From positions 30,404,893 through 30,468,892 of the forward strand of contig OX621251.1 of the NCBI GenBank assembly GCA_951640165.1: a stretch of DNA of 64,000 nt. Reading direction: 5' to 3'. Position numbers and translations under genes: made by a program. Of the stretch, positions 1 through 9,596 are shown piece after piece. Position 1 is the stretch's first letter; each line of letters begins with the position of its first letter. Below the pieces are notes generated by a model. That model did no database searches. It worked only from the letters and a program-made list of their open reading frames with translations, and was not told the origin of the DNA. This stretch comes from Pseudoips prasinana (taxonomy: Eukaryota > Arthropoda > Insecta > Lepidoptera > Nolidae).

Positions 1-382
1 TGTATATATGTCTACAATTTTCTCAACAGCAGCTTTGTGAATTTAGATAATTTTTGGCACGATGAGAATTCGGATATGTAAATTTCTCCTGAATTTCGGT
101 TTTCAGTTATATGTGTGAGAAATTTAGTATTTTCGTTTCGTGTTCTAGCTATGTGCTTCCGCTAGTTCCGCTAGTTCCGACAGGACTGTCGTAGGCAGAT
201 ATTAGTAAAAAATCTTCCAAAGATACAAATTTTTAGTAAAACGATTTACTGTAATTTATTATTCACGATTATATTTGAATTTTATTGCATAATCGCAATG
301 TAAAACTTAAATCTAAGCTGAAAAATTCATGACTGACCAAGAATGTAGCTTGTCAAAATTGGTGTAGGTATACTTATTTTTT
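1..382. other. AT-rich sequence, no gene seen
   Basis: No open frame with recognisable protein similarity and no repeat could be identified here. The only local structure is a short direct duplication of CGCTAGTTC near 160-175. Confidence 0.5.
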
Positions 383-480
383 ATCCATGGCATACAGGCA
401 ACTGATAAACATACTATTATATTTCAAAATGCATACATATTAAAGATAAATTACACCCCGACACAACAAATAATCGTGGA
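383..480 (-). repeat. Decayed SINE 3' fragment
   Basis: The stretch CAACTGATAAA...TAGATAAAGT-like and AATAATCG, in this order and spacing, recurs at 44450-44540, where it forms the distal part of a minus-strand tRNA-derived SINE. Only that distal part is visible here; the box A/B head is not recognised. Bases 481-943 show nothing further, and the open frame in that interval has no protein-like composition. Confidence 0.4.
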
Positions 481-943
481 AGGACTTCATGTGATGAAAG
501 TCCTTTTGTTCTTGGTAGATACCAAGAGGCCAGTCGAATTAACAAAACACTATAAACAATAGCATAAGATATAGTTACTACTTCTACACCCCTCACGGGA
601 TAAGGTGATAAGGTGACAATAATTATGCCGTCAGCCACAAATTTATTAGCAAAATATGGCGTGTCACGGTTAAACGTCTCAATACCTATGAACTCATAAT
701 GAACCCATTAATATGTATTTCCATATAATTATTAAATAATTCATGTAGGTATAATATTATATAATGTAACTACTCAATCTGGTTCTGCTAATTTTAAAGT
801 AAATATGTATGATGTTTCTAAATCATTTAGGTACATAGTACAATGATTCAATATGTTTTGTAACTGGCTGTGGATATTATTCATTAACGGATGGGTAATG
901 TACGTATATTAGATATACAGGTTGTTTGTTTATTGTTGTGTAC

Positions 944-1370
944 TGTTGGCGCGGTTGGCAAATGCTTGCTTTTCACGTAGGAGGTCGTGGGTTCGATTCC
1001 CACCCAGGACAGATATAATTTAGTTATTCCGTATTTATAGTATGTATAGAAACCCAAATGACGCAATAAGGTGAATAAACATATATAAATTAAGTTTAGT
1101 TTAGTTACGTATTTAAAATTATGACGAGCCTTAGATACCTTAATATAATAAAAGTATTATGACTCCATATCAGAAAATATTTCAATTTTACTATATAATT
1201 TAATGTAAGGTTATTTATTACATGTCTGTTTGTCCTGAGTCTGGGTGTAATTTATCTATTATAAGTATATATTTACAAAAAAAATGTAGCATATGTAATA
1301 TATCTGTTATGTGGTTTCCATAGAACAAGCTCTGCTTAGTTTCGGATCAGATGGCCCTGTGTATATATTA
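944..1370 (+). mobile_element. tRNA-derived SINE carrying a 204-bp internal insert
   Basis: The head at 944-1016 has a GGTTCGATTCCCACCC-type box B (about 989-1004) and the start of the SINE body. The body then breaks off, and it resumes at 1221 with CATGTCTGTTTGTCCTGAG, continuing to 1370 with the diagnostic CAAGCTCTGCTTAGTTT. The intervening 1017-1220 is absent from sister SINE copies at 20231, 20768 and 48492. The same intervening sequence with the same right-hand junction recurs at 24348-24567, so this is an established composite family rather than a private insertion. Non-coding; transcription by RNA polymerase III from the tRNA-like head is expected from the family. Confidence 0.75.
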
Positions 1371-2378
1371 TGTAGTAATGTGTATGTAGTAATATATAAA
1401 TTTATAAAGGAATACGTCAAATTGTTTGTTCAGGTTCATTACTAAAGCTCATTACTAAAATGTCACAATTAGTTTCCACCTGCGGCTTCACTCTACTTAT
1501 CTCTCGGGAATACTACTTTTTGCTGGATGAAAGGTACCCCATCTCTGTAACTGTACCCCTGACCATCGGAACATAACAGGTCTCCACTAAGACTCACCGC
1601 CATGTTACAAATTCGATCAGAAGAATATCATCATTAATAAAATATTCTCATTAACACTTTAGCGCGCTAACCAATCAGATTTACAAACAGCGTCTCAACT
1701 TTAGATTCAAACAGAACCTCAGAATTCATATTCTTTGAAAATACTGCTTTTAATAGTTTATAAAACACCAATCTCTCTACAGTGGTTAAAATAACAACCT
1801 GTATATTGGATTTTCATACATATTATGGGTACGAATTAGTCCCAATTCCACTGTTTGTGAAGTTTTATAATAAAATTGCTTGCATATATTTACCTCAGCT
1901 AAATAAGTGTTTATCCTATCTTATAGCAATTTGATCTCATCGGAGGGAGAAATTAATAAGTTCGCTTCTTCAGATGGGTGACTGCAAAAGTGGTTGAATT
2001 TCTGAGCGTCTCTGTGCTTCGGAGGTCACTTTGGTGTTAGCCCGATTATCAACATTAGATAACTGTTAATAAGACATGTCAGAGGCCTACAATTCGCAAC
2101 TGTCATGTATCTGAGAGGTATGAGAAGAGGTATTCTCTTCAAAAATCATTATTTTCGTGATTAATTTAGATATTTTAACAGTTCTTCTGGTATTCGGGAC
2201 ATAGACCAATCCAAGAGTGATAAAAATCGTATCACCCTTAGTTGGTCATAAATGCGCCCGATTTAGTTATATTTAGGTATTCTATCTCTTAACAATGTTA
2301 ATAATTGTTATGTCATTATAACATTCATCATTATCATTATAATTCTTTCTTTCGTTATATATATTGTCATTATTTCTA
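1371..2378. other. No gene seen
   Basis: AT-rich DNA without a recognisable coding frame. Around 1470-1500 a motif resembling the 3' region of lepidopteran Helitron-like repeats is too decayed to annotate. Confidence 0.4.
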
Positions 2379-2550
2379 TCACACTAATATTATAAAGGCG
2401 AAAGTTGGATCTGAGTGTGTAGTTTGCTACTCTTCCACGCAAATCTACCGGGGATTTTGATGAAGCTTTTTAGTATTATAATATATCCGAGTAAAACATA
2501 GGTTAGAACTTATAATGTTTAACGCGGGTAAAACCGCTGGGCATAGCTAG
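2379..2550 (+). mobile_element. Short Helitron-like element
   Basis: It starts with TCACACTAATATTATAAAGG and ends GCATAGCTAG, i.e. 5'-TC and 3'-CTAG. The flanks are A (2378) and T (2551), the A|T site used by Helitrons. A GC-rich stretch just upstream of the 3' end (GCGGGTAAAACCGC, 2524-2537) can form the expected subterminal hairpin. No Rep/helicase coding capacity is present, so it is non-autonomous. Confidence 0.75.
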
Positions 2551-2635
2551 TCTTCTTTATAATTTTTATAACTCCACTGCCCACTAACATAGACAATATA
2601 GGCAGCCATATTATTGAACTGGCCAATATGTATAT

Positions 2636-2953
2636 TGTAATGATATTACCTGCCCTCCTATAGAATAAAACCTCTTTTATCAAGATAGCTAGTAGCTCTG
2701 GTCATTTTATTAAAATAACTAAACATAGCTTTTAAAATGAGAATAGAATTCGAATCAAATAAAAAGCATGGTGTTACGTTTGATTGATGTTTGTCAATAG
2801 TTATAAAAATGGTATGCTAAAGTAAACATTGTGAATCTAATATAATTATTTTAAATAAAATCAGTGATTGTTTGTGAATACATGTGTTATCATTGAGAAG
2901 ATCTCCCTAGATCCCGTATAGAAATACCTCTTGCAGCTGCGAGTGTGCTTACA
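2636..2953 (+). repeat. 5' LTR
   Basis: Terminal TG...CA repeat, same length as and apparently base-for-base identical to 6559-6876. It carries a TATA-like motif and an AATAAA signal in the order expected for U3-R-U5. It follows directly on a target-site ATAT. Confidence 0.92.
2802..2859 (+). promoter_or_regulatory. Putative LTR TATA box and poly(A) signal
   Basis: TATAAAA at 2802-2808 and AATAAA at 2854-2859 lie 46 bp apart inside the LTR, compatible with transcription starting near 2830 and processing after about 2875. The same pair recurs in the 3' LTR. A second AATAAA lies near 2664. Assignment rests on motif matching only. Confidence 0.4.
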
Positions 2954-2971
2954 TGGTGGTAGGCGCCTTTG
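2954..2971 (+). other. Putative primer-binding site
   Basis: The first bases after the 5' LTR are TGGTGGTAGGCGCC. Starting with TGG immediately after the LTR is what a site complementary to the CCA 3' end of a tRNA should do. The cognate tRNA could not be named. Confidence 0.5.
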
Positions 2972-3045
2972 GTTAATTGAAAAGATTTTGAAGTTTTCAA
3001 AGGGGAGAGAGATTATACAAGAAATCTAGAGAAAAATAAGAAAAT

Positions 3046-4590
3046 ATGGAATCGACAAGCGTGAATATACAATTATTTAATGGTGTAGAGCAAGATGCGA
3101 AGGAGTTTATCAAACAATTTAAAAGATTTTCTATTGTAAAAAAATTATCAGACGAAGAAAAAGTAGCGATCATCCCGTCTTTTCTACAAGGAGCAGCGCT
3201 ATCGTTCTACAATGTAATAGTAGATACGGCAACAGAATTTGCCGACATCGAAAAGGCTTTTCTGGAGGAATTTTCAGGGACTATCGACTATGTAGAACAA
3301 TTTTATATGACAAGACAGAAATTTGAGGAAGATATTTTAGAATACTTTTATAGATTACAAGAACTGGCGTTCAAGGCAGAAATTAAAGATGAAAGGAAAT
3401 TTATTATAAAATTTATTAAATCATCAACACCGTTTTATAAAGATATACTAGCAACTTCACTACTAGAAGACAAGAAACAATTAAAAAAATTGATTATACA
3501 GCTAAAAGATATTTATAATATGGACGATTTAAAACCACATAATGAAGATAATTTGATACGTTCCCCGACAACTCATGTGCAAGCGGGACCAGAACGTCAA
3601 CAGTTAGACAACTCCAGATATGTGACGCCGGGAGGGAAAAGAACGTCGGCGGCATTGAACGTCACACATCGGGCAGTTTCGAATCAGCAGAACGTGGCGA
3701 CGTGTGAAAATGGCGCTCAAACAAAGGAAGTATTTAATCTTTTTAATAGTTTTAGAAATACTATACCGTATATTAGGGTTATGTATAAGAACAATTCATG
3801 TCCAGCTCTCTTAGACACGGGAGCTGCGGTGTCATGTATGACGGGAACGATGGCGCGTAGATTAGGATTAGGTTCGACAGGAACTGCAGTCGGCTATATA
3901 AAAGGCGTTGATGGAAGGACGATCGATACGACTGGAACAGCTAAATTTAATTTTTATATTAACGGTAAGGAATTTTGTAGTAATATTTATATAATAGAAG
4001 ATCTTGCATGCCACTTAATTTTAGGACGAGATTTTTTGAATGCGAATGCTGTTGTCATGGATTTCGCTAAGAGTAGAATAGTCATTGGCACGGAAGTGGT
4101 CTATTTTTGCCAAGACCAAAGAGTTTTTAATTGTTTTGAAAAAAATTCTGACAGTCATGTCAAATGCCACCAAAATATTGACAAGAAGATTGGTAAGAAT
4201 AATAATTTTGTAGTAAATAAGAATTCTTCGCCAGTAATTAATAGCGGAGTCTATGAAAGAAAGAGAGATCGAGTTAGTGATGATAAGGTCACTTCGTTGG
4301 GCAATTTAACGGCAAAAGCGGTATATAACATAACCCAGGTACGTAAAAAGGAAAAGGTCAACTACGACAGGAGAACAAGGCGAGAGTTCCGGCCGGGAGA
4401 TTTAGTTATCATACGCTCTTCGGGACGATTTTCTGGTAAGAACCACGAATTACAACGTTTATTTATAGGACCATGGGTGGTGGTTAGACGCGTAAGTGAT
4501 GTCACTTATGTGGTACGAAAGCCTGGACGGAATAGATCCGACACAGTACATATCAATCGGATGAAATCATTCCAGACAAGGGAGATTTGA
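3046..4590 (+). CDS. Gag-protease protein fused to an integrase C-terminal domain
   Basis: A 514-residue open frame, the only long frame of the LTR element. Residues about 5-160 resemble the Retrotrans_gag capsid region of Ty3/Gypsy elements (helical, charged, with PSFLQGAALSFY near 44-55). No CCHC zinc knuckle is visible. Residues 240-350 form a retropepsin-like aspartic protease: active-site LLDTGA at 255-260 and the flap-distal LILGRDF at 324-330. Residues about 425-510 match the basic integrase tail: RREFRPGDLVII, then the GPW/GPY-like module FIGPWVVVRRV, ending in HINRMKSF. Reverse transcriptase, RNase H and the DDE integrase core, which normally lie between protease and integrase tail (well over 700 residues), are missing, yet the frame is continuous. 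The ATG at 3046 lies 93 bp past the LTR and heads the gag homology. The predicted role is particle formation and packaging with enzymes supplied in trans; that is inference. Confidence 0.85.
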   Translation: MESTSVNIQLFNGVEQDAKEFIKQFKRFSIVKKLSDEEKVAIIPSFLQGAALSFYNVIVDTATEFADIEKAFLEEFSGTIDYVEQFYMTRQKFEEDILEYFYRLQELAFKAEIKDERKFIIKFIKSSTPFYKDILATSLLEDKKQLKKLIIQLKDIYNMDDLKPHNEDNLIRSPTTHVQAGPERQQLDNSRYVTPGGKRTSAALNVTHRAVSNQQNVATCENGAQTKEVFNLFNSFRNTIPYIRVMYKNNSCPALLDTGAAVSCMTGTMARRLGLGSTGTAVGYIKGVDGRTIDTTGTAKFNFYINGKEFCSNIYIIEDLACHLILGRDFLNANAVVMDFAKSRIVIGTEVVYFCQDQRVFNCFEKNSDSHVKCHQNIDKKIGKNNNFVVNKNSSPVINSGVYERKRDRVSDDKVTSLGNLTAKAVYNITQVRKKEKVNYDRRTRREFRPGDLVIIRSSGRFSGKNHELQRLFIGPWVVVRRVSDVTYVVRKPGRNRSDTVHINRMKSFQTREI

Positions 4591-6558
4591 ATAAATACTT
4601 GGTATGCTGGGCTCCTATGTCTAATGAGAGTTATTTTATTTGTTCCGTTATTGTTATCTAACATTGTACGATTAGCATAAAATTATAATATTAATGTTGT
4701 CCACTGCTGGACATGGGCGTAGCCCAAATATTTTCATAATTTTAATATTGGTTATGATTGACTATAGTCATCACACTTATGACTTATTTTATTGGTGGTG
4801 ATGATGTATAAGTGGCGCTGCTACATGATTATCAGGTGTTACCCTGAAAAGAGTCGTTTTTGGGGCACACACACAGGATGTTCATTGTCTGGAGAAGCAA
4901 TGAAAGCCTCCTAGACTAACCAAGTCCTGTTATTATGTTGTTTATGCCAGAAAACACACGATATTTATAGATTACATCAAAAATGTGGAATTATCATGTC
5001 ACGGTGTTTGCGACCAAACATCTCCGAAACGGCTGGCCCGATTCGCATAAAATTTTGTATGAATATCTGGCGAATATTTTTTTTTATCTTAAGTTTAAGG
5101 GTGAACCACTACTAAATATTTGCCTTTAATAAAAAATTGAAAATTAAATAAAACTTTAAATTCACCATTCTACTACCAAGCCCTATCTATTTTTTTTTTA
5201 GTAACAATAATTTAATTTTATGTTTATTTGGATAATTTTTTTTGCACCCAATCAAATGTCTTTCGATGACTTAGATTTGTTAATAGACCCGATAGATGGC
5301 GCTGCGATAAGACTGCGAGTTTTATTGCTATTGTTATGGCAGTGGTAGAATACATAAGCCGTTTACTTATGTTACTGATGAGAATGTTTATAATTACAAT
5401 TTTATTTTATTTGTCAAATATATGAATATACTTTCGCGCATAAATTTTGTTTTCATGTGAAACGTACGAGAGCAACGATGACCAGGGGCGGTGTTCCAGT
5501 ACAACCACAATGGACATGATGGAAGATCGGAAAATGAATAACGGGATTTACAAGAAGTAAATATCAAGGTAGAGATAGGGAGTTAGGAAATGGGTGAAGC
5601 GTAGATTAAGGGGATATTTCCGTCAATAGTTAAGAGTGGGTGATAGAATTTAATTATTCATTTGCATCACACATCTAGCACATAGTAGCCTATAGATGTG
5701 GGAGAACCTCATGGACTCCATGATGTTGATGGGTATTCTGTTCTACCTAACACTTTTATTTTCATGTCTGGGGACAAATAGATGATAGGGTAGGTTAATT
5801 GGTATAAATGAGATATTTATTTTTCATTAATCTTGGTTGGTATATGATCTTCCATCATGGTCCTGACTCTCTGGAACCCCATCCTTGATTGATAAGATTA
5901 ATATCTTTTTGTTATCAATTATTTTGGATAGTTTAGCAGTTAGGTTTTATAATAGGATAGCCATTAGCCAACTTTTATACATGCTTCAATTAATTTTTAA
6001 CCACTTGTTCTAATTAATTATTTCAGATTATCATTAATAATTTAGTTGAACGGTCAACTGTTGTAATAATTTAATTTGGATTAAACTTTTAACCAGTTGT
6101 TATAATTAAGTTTGCCCTTTTAAAATAATTATTTTCAGATCATTAATTTATGATTTATTTAAATGGTTAAAAGTTGTAATTATTTTCATTTTTTTTTATT
6201 TCTGTTCTTTTACTTGGTGATAGGACCAAGTATGATCATTGAAGCTTTTGTGTGTGAAGGTTGACTAATATTTTATTTTAGCTAGGATAGCTATAATTAG
6301 GTAGTGTTTAGCTAGTGTTAGGAAAGTAGAATTAGGGCCTTGAAAGTATAATTTTTGGTTGGTTTTTTTTATACTTTGAGCAAGTCGGACTTATACTCCC
6401 ATTTGCTAGACTTTCAGTGGGTCCTGGGTTCAATTCTACTCTTTTTTATTGCACCTATGTATTTGATAACTCCCAACATAGGTAGACAGTTATAATGTAG
6501 GAAGGTAACAGAATTTTGGAAGTGTTTCAAGACTTCCAAAATTTTGATGTAAGGGTGA
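4591..6558 (+). other. Non-coding 3' half of the LTR element
   Basis: Almost 2 kb without a supported frame. There is no env-like frame. It contains fragments of common lepidopteran repeats: an RTE-tail-like CCACTGCTGGACATGGGC near 4699-4716, a Helitron-like 5' motif around 5000-5060 (CCGAAACGGCTGGCCCGATT), a GAAGCAATGAAAGCCTCCTAG block near 4899 that recurs at 51704-51723, and a tRNA-like box B (GGGTTCAATTC) near 6427. These are carried between the LTRs, so they are either part of the mobile unit or were inserted into this copy or an ancestor. Confidence 0.5.
6512..6543. repeat. 12-bp hairpin just upstream of the 3' LTR
   Basis: AATTTTGGAAGT at 6512-6523 is perfectly complementary to ACTTCCAAAATT at 6532-6543, with an 8-nt loop. 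It lies 16 bp before the 3' LTR, where a polypurine tract would be expected; the only purine run is the short AAGGGTGA abutting the LTR. Confidence 0.6.
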
Positions 6559-6876
6559 TGTAATGATATTACCTGCCCTCCTATAGAATAAAACCTCTTT
6601 TATCAAGATAGCTAGTAGCTCTGGTCATTTTATTAAAATAACTAAACATAGCTTTTAAAATGAGAATAGAATTCGAATCAAATAAAAAGCATGGTGTTAC
6701 GTTTGATTGATGTTTGTCAATAGTTATAAAAATGGTATGCTAAAGTAAACATTGTGAATCTAATATAATTATTTTAAATAAAATCAGTGATTGTTTGTGA
6801 ATACATGTGTTATCATTGAGAAGATCTCCCTAGATCCCGTATAGAAATACCTCTTGCAGCTGCGAGTGTGCTTACA
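6559..6876 (+). repeat. 3' LTR
   Basis: Reads as identical to the 5' LTR over its full 318 bp. It is followed directly by the second ATAT of the target duplication and then by the (CAT)n tail of an RTE fragment. Confidence 0.92.
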
Positions 6877-6880
6877 ATAT

Positions 6881-7065
6881 CATCATCATCACATCAGCCG
6901 AAAGACTTCCACTGCTGGACAAAGGCCTCCCCTAAGGATCTTCACAATAGCCGGTCCTGCGCTGCCCGCATCCAGCGGCTTCCCCGCTGCCCTTGCAAGA
7001 TCGTCAGTCCACCTTATAGGTCGTCACTCGAGAACCTTTCTGCCCCATCGGCCGTCGGTTCTACG
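6881..7065 (-). pseudogene. 5'-truncated RTE LINE 3' end
   Basis: On the minus strand this matches the last part of the RTE reverse transcriptase frame seen at 61230-61430 (coding for ...GRWGRKVLE... and ...QQWTSFG), followed by the (ATG)n tail. The target duplication AATATGTATA is found at 7066-7075 and, displaced by the LTR element, at 2625-2634. The LTR retrotransposon therefore landed at the junction of target duplication and tail of a pre-existing RTE copy. The frame is decayed relative to the 61-kb copy. Confidence 0.8.
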
Positions 7066-7085
7066 AATATGTATACCAATATATA

Positions 7086-8436
7086 ATTGTGATTCTAAAT
7101 CCTCCAATATATCAAAAATAATCATCTATACTACATAAAACACAAAATAAATAAACCGGACACGTCTTTCCGTTTCATTTACTTATATATTTCGGTGTTA
7201 GCATACGGTAATTTTATTTGAAGTGTCAACTGTGTCTGGACAAAATACATTAACGTGTTTTATTAACAATATTAATCCAGTATATTATAGCGGCACCGTT
7301 TGGCTTAAGTCCAATACAATAAACGTAATAAGCAGAGAGATAACTTCCAAATCTCTATTATTATTACACAATTTATTGCAGTGTGAAGTTATAGATTACT
7401 TTTTTTTTGAAAAAGTTAATGTGTTCAAAGTATTTTTGTATTATAAACGCTAGTAGTCGCCCGCAGTTTTAATTCGTGTGGTGATTTTCCTAACTCAAAA
7501 CCAAGCTTAAAATCCAAATTCAAATCGGCTCAGCAATTTTCGTACCTATCACAAACAGACAGATACACAGTGAATTAAATTTATAATATTTCAATAATAG
7601 CAAACCAAATTTTGGATATGGCGGCCAATCTCGACGGAGTCTAGCCAAAGTGTGTGCTTGTTTTCATTGGTCTTTTTCTTTTAGCTAATTCTTGGCCGTA
7701 GAAACCTCTCAAATTTTATGTGCTTGTGCAAGTCATCCATGGCCTACCTGTTAAGCGGCTACCTTTGATTGGTTGAAATTAGATACCCGCCGGATGATTC
7801 AATTAGTGATTACATAGTTCTAACTTTCGATTTACGATTCGAATCACAAAATCTTTCAAAACTTAACTTTGACTTGAAATTTAGTATAATTTAAATAAAA
7901 TAAATTTAGACATTAATTAAGTACCAGCACAGCATGAATTTGTAGGTTGAGGAGGCTACAAAAGCATGGTATGAATCCGTTTATCAATTTGCATTACAAT
8001 GACATAAAGAAGCAATGTAAAATTGGTCGTAATGCAAACTATAGAAAAGCTAGATTTGGATTAAACATGTTTTACGTGCTTGAATTTTCGTACTTTGTTA
8101 GAAGTTCCCTCTCTGCTTATGAATATTGTCTGTGACTTTTTTTATGTCGTTATCATGTTTAGGATGTCATAATTCAATTTCATTCACGCGGTTCGAGCGT
8201 GGGTCTCCATTGATTTCACACGATGTTTATACAAATCTTAGTTTTACATTAAACTTATATATGTAGTGTAAATTAAAATAAAATAATTTAATTAGAGATT
8301 GGACTCGCAAGGTTTGTAGATAACATATTAATGTAATGGACACATATAATGGACACAACTTCATAGTGAAAATCTTTGATGTTGACTGCTTTATCCAGAA
8401 ATGCGGTATCCGCTGTGTGGTGACGGCGTAGAATAT
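7086..8436. other. No gene seen
   Basis: AT-rich non-coding DNA; the short open frames here lack protein-like composition. A decayed minus-strand Helitron-like 3' end may lie around 7450-7490 (GTCGCCCGCAGTTTTAATTC). Confidence 0.4.
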
Positions 8437-8655
8437 CATCACCACATCTCATCCCGTGGGGGGCGCAAAAATCGTCCCGAGGGAATACCTACCAGCGAAT
8501 GGGTAGCAGCGTTTTTCTGCGTACTATGACCATCAAACTGCGAACGCCAACCCGTCTGCCAAGCGTGACCATTATGGTATATCGCTCCATTCTTTGGGGA
8601 GGCTTTTATCCGTAGACGGAGGTAATTTGGCTGATATGGTAGACATGATGATAAT
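8437..8655 (+). repeat. Diverged RTE-type LINE 3' end
   Basis: It contains the lepidopteran landmarks CATCTCATCCCGTGGGG, GGGTAGCAGCGT and AACCCGTCTGCCAAGCGTGA, and ends GGCTGATATGG...ATGATGATAATGA, a degraded (GAT)n tail. Comparison with known lepidopteran RTE-like 3' ends is from memory. Coding capacity is lost. Confidence 0.5.
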
Positions 8656-8682
8656 GAAAGAAAGAAAGAAAGAAAGAAAATA
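8656..8682. repeat. (GAAA)n microsatellite
   Basis: About five GAAA units directly after the RTE-like tail and directly before a minus-strand LINE-like 3' end (ATTTATTCAGTAAA, the complement of a TTTACTGAATAAAT terminus). Confidence 0.8.
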
Positions 8683-9596
8683 CATTTATTCAGTAAACGA
8701 GCACAGACAATCATTATAATATATATAAATAGGTACACATACAGAAGTCCTTATTGGTTATCTGTGCGAGTCCGAATTGGTCCCACCTCAGCACTAGCTG
8801 CAACATTAACTGTTGCAGCGCTGGTTTTATGATGGAACCATGTAAAATATCTCACAGACAATGATGTGTTAGTACAGCTCGCAGTTACATCTTCAAAGTA
8901 CCTGGACACTAATATTATAATAACTCATAACTAATTAAAATAATAAATGTATGGAAAAACGAACTTATACAATAAAACATTAATAAATTAACACTAATTT
9001 CTAAATGCATATCAATCACACACAGTATCTAAAATAAAATGATTGTTATACTCTCGACATGATTGTCATACCTTGTTTATAACAATAGATACACCAAAAA
9101 ATAATAATATCGACTATGTCACAACCAGTATACATTACATATTTAATCCATGTTATAAGCTGATTCTGTCAATTATATGCTCTCTGTCAGATTAGGTTTA
9201 ATTACTCTTTGGGTCAGATGAAAGAAAAAGGGACGCGGAATTTAAATCAATTGAAAAATCTTTATGAACAGTAACTCATTGTGATTCCTAAATACAAAGT
9301 ACTAAGTTTATAGCTTAAATATGTTTGATGAGTAGGTAATAGTGGTAATTGGTAATTTTCGATATAAAGGGTGAATTAAGTATGAAAACTACTTTGATGG
9401 AGTAATGGCGTTGCTATTATGTCGGAGTTCATCGCTGCGTGAGCGTCAGGGCATTGTTGTGTTCAGCTTAAACAAGCCGTTAATAGTGTGTGGTTATCTT
9501 GCGATACTCCTTCCTACAAAAGTGTGAAACAGAGACGGGTAAGTTCAGCCTTGATAAAATATTAAATTAAATAGTATTTGAACTGAGTTTGAGAGA
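8683..9596 (-). other. Non-coding, possibly LINE 3' UTR
   Basis: AT-rich, no open frame. The complement of the left edge carries an AATAAA signal as LINE 3' ends do. Whether it belongs to the LINE frame that stops at 9597 cannot be decided from one copy. Confidence 0.35.

Larger units (their letters stand above)
2636..6876 (+). mobile_element. Complete non-autonomous Ty3/Gypsy-type LTR retrotransposon
   Basis: A 4,241-bp element bounded by two 318-bp direct repeats (2636-2953 and 6559-6876) that read as identical, each beginning TGTAATG and ending CTTACA. The flanking tetranucleotide ATAT is duplicated (2632-2635 and 6877-6880), the size expected for a Ty3/Gypsy-like integrase. Inside lies one open frame (3046-4590) with gag, aspartic protease and only the last domain of integrase. 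No reverse transcriptase, RNase H or integrase catalytic core was found in any frame, so mobilisation would depend on enzymes from a relative. The identical LTRs, intact frame and clean target duplication suggest recent insertion. The alternative, a standard element with an internal deletion fixed before spread, is compatible with the same data. Confidence 0.9.

Noticed and set aside
944..1016. A functional tRNA gene
   Set aside because: It has a box B and tRNA-like head, but sister copies with the same SINE body occur many times, and the clover-leaf arms are not maintained.
4591..6558. An env gene or separate pol frame in the LTR element
   Set aside because: No frame of more than a few dozen codons and no RT, integrase-core or envelope-like motif in any frame.
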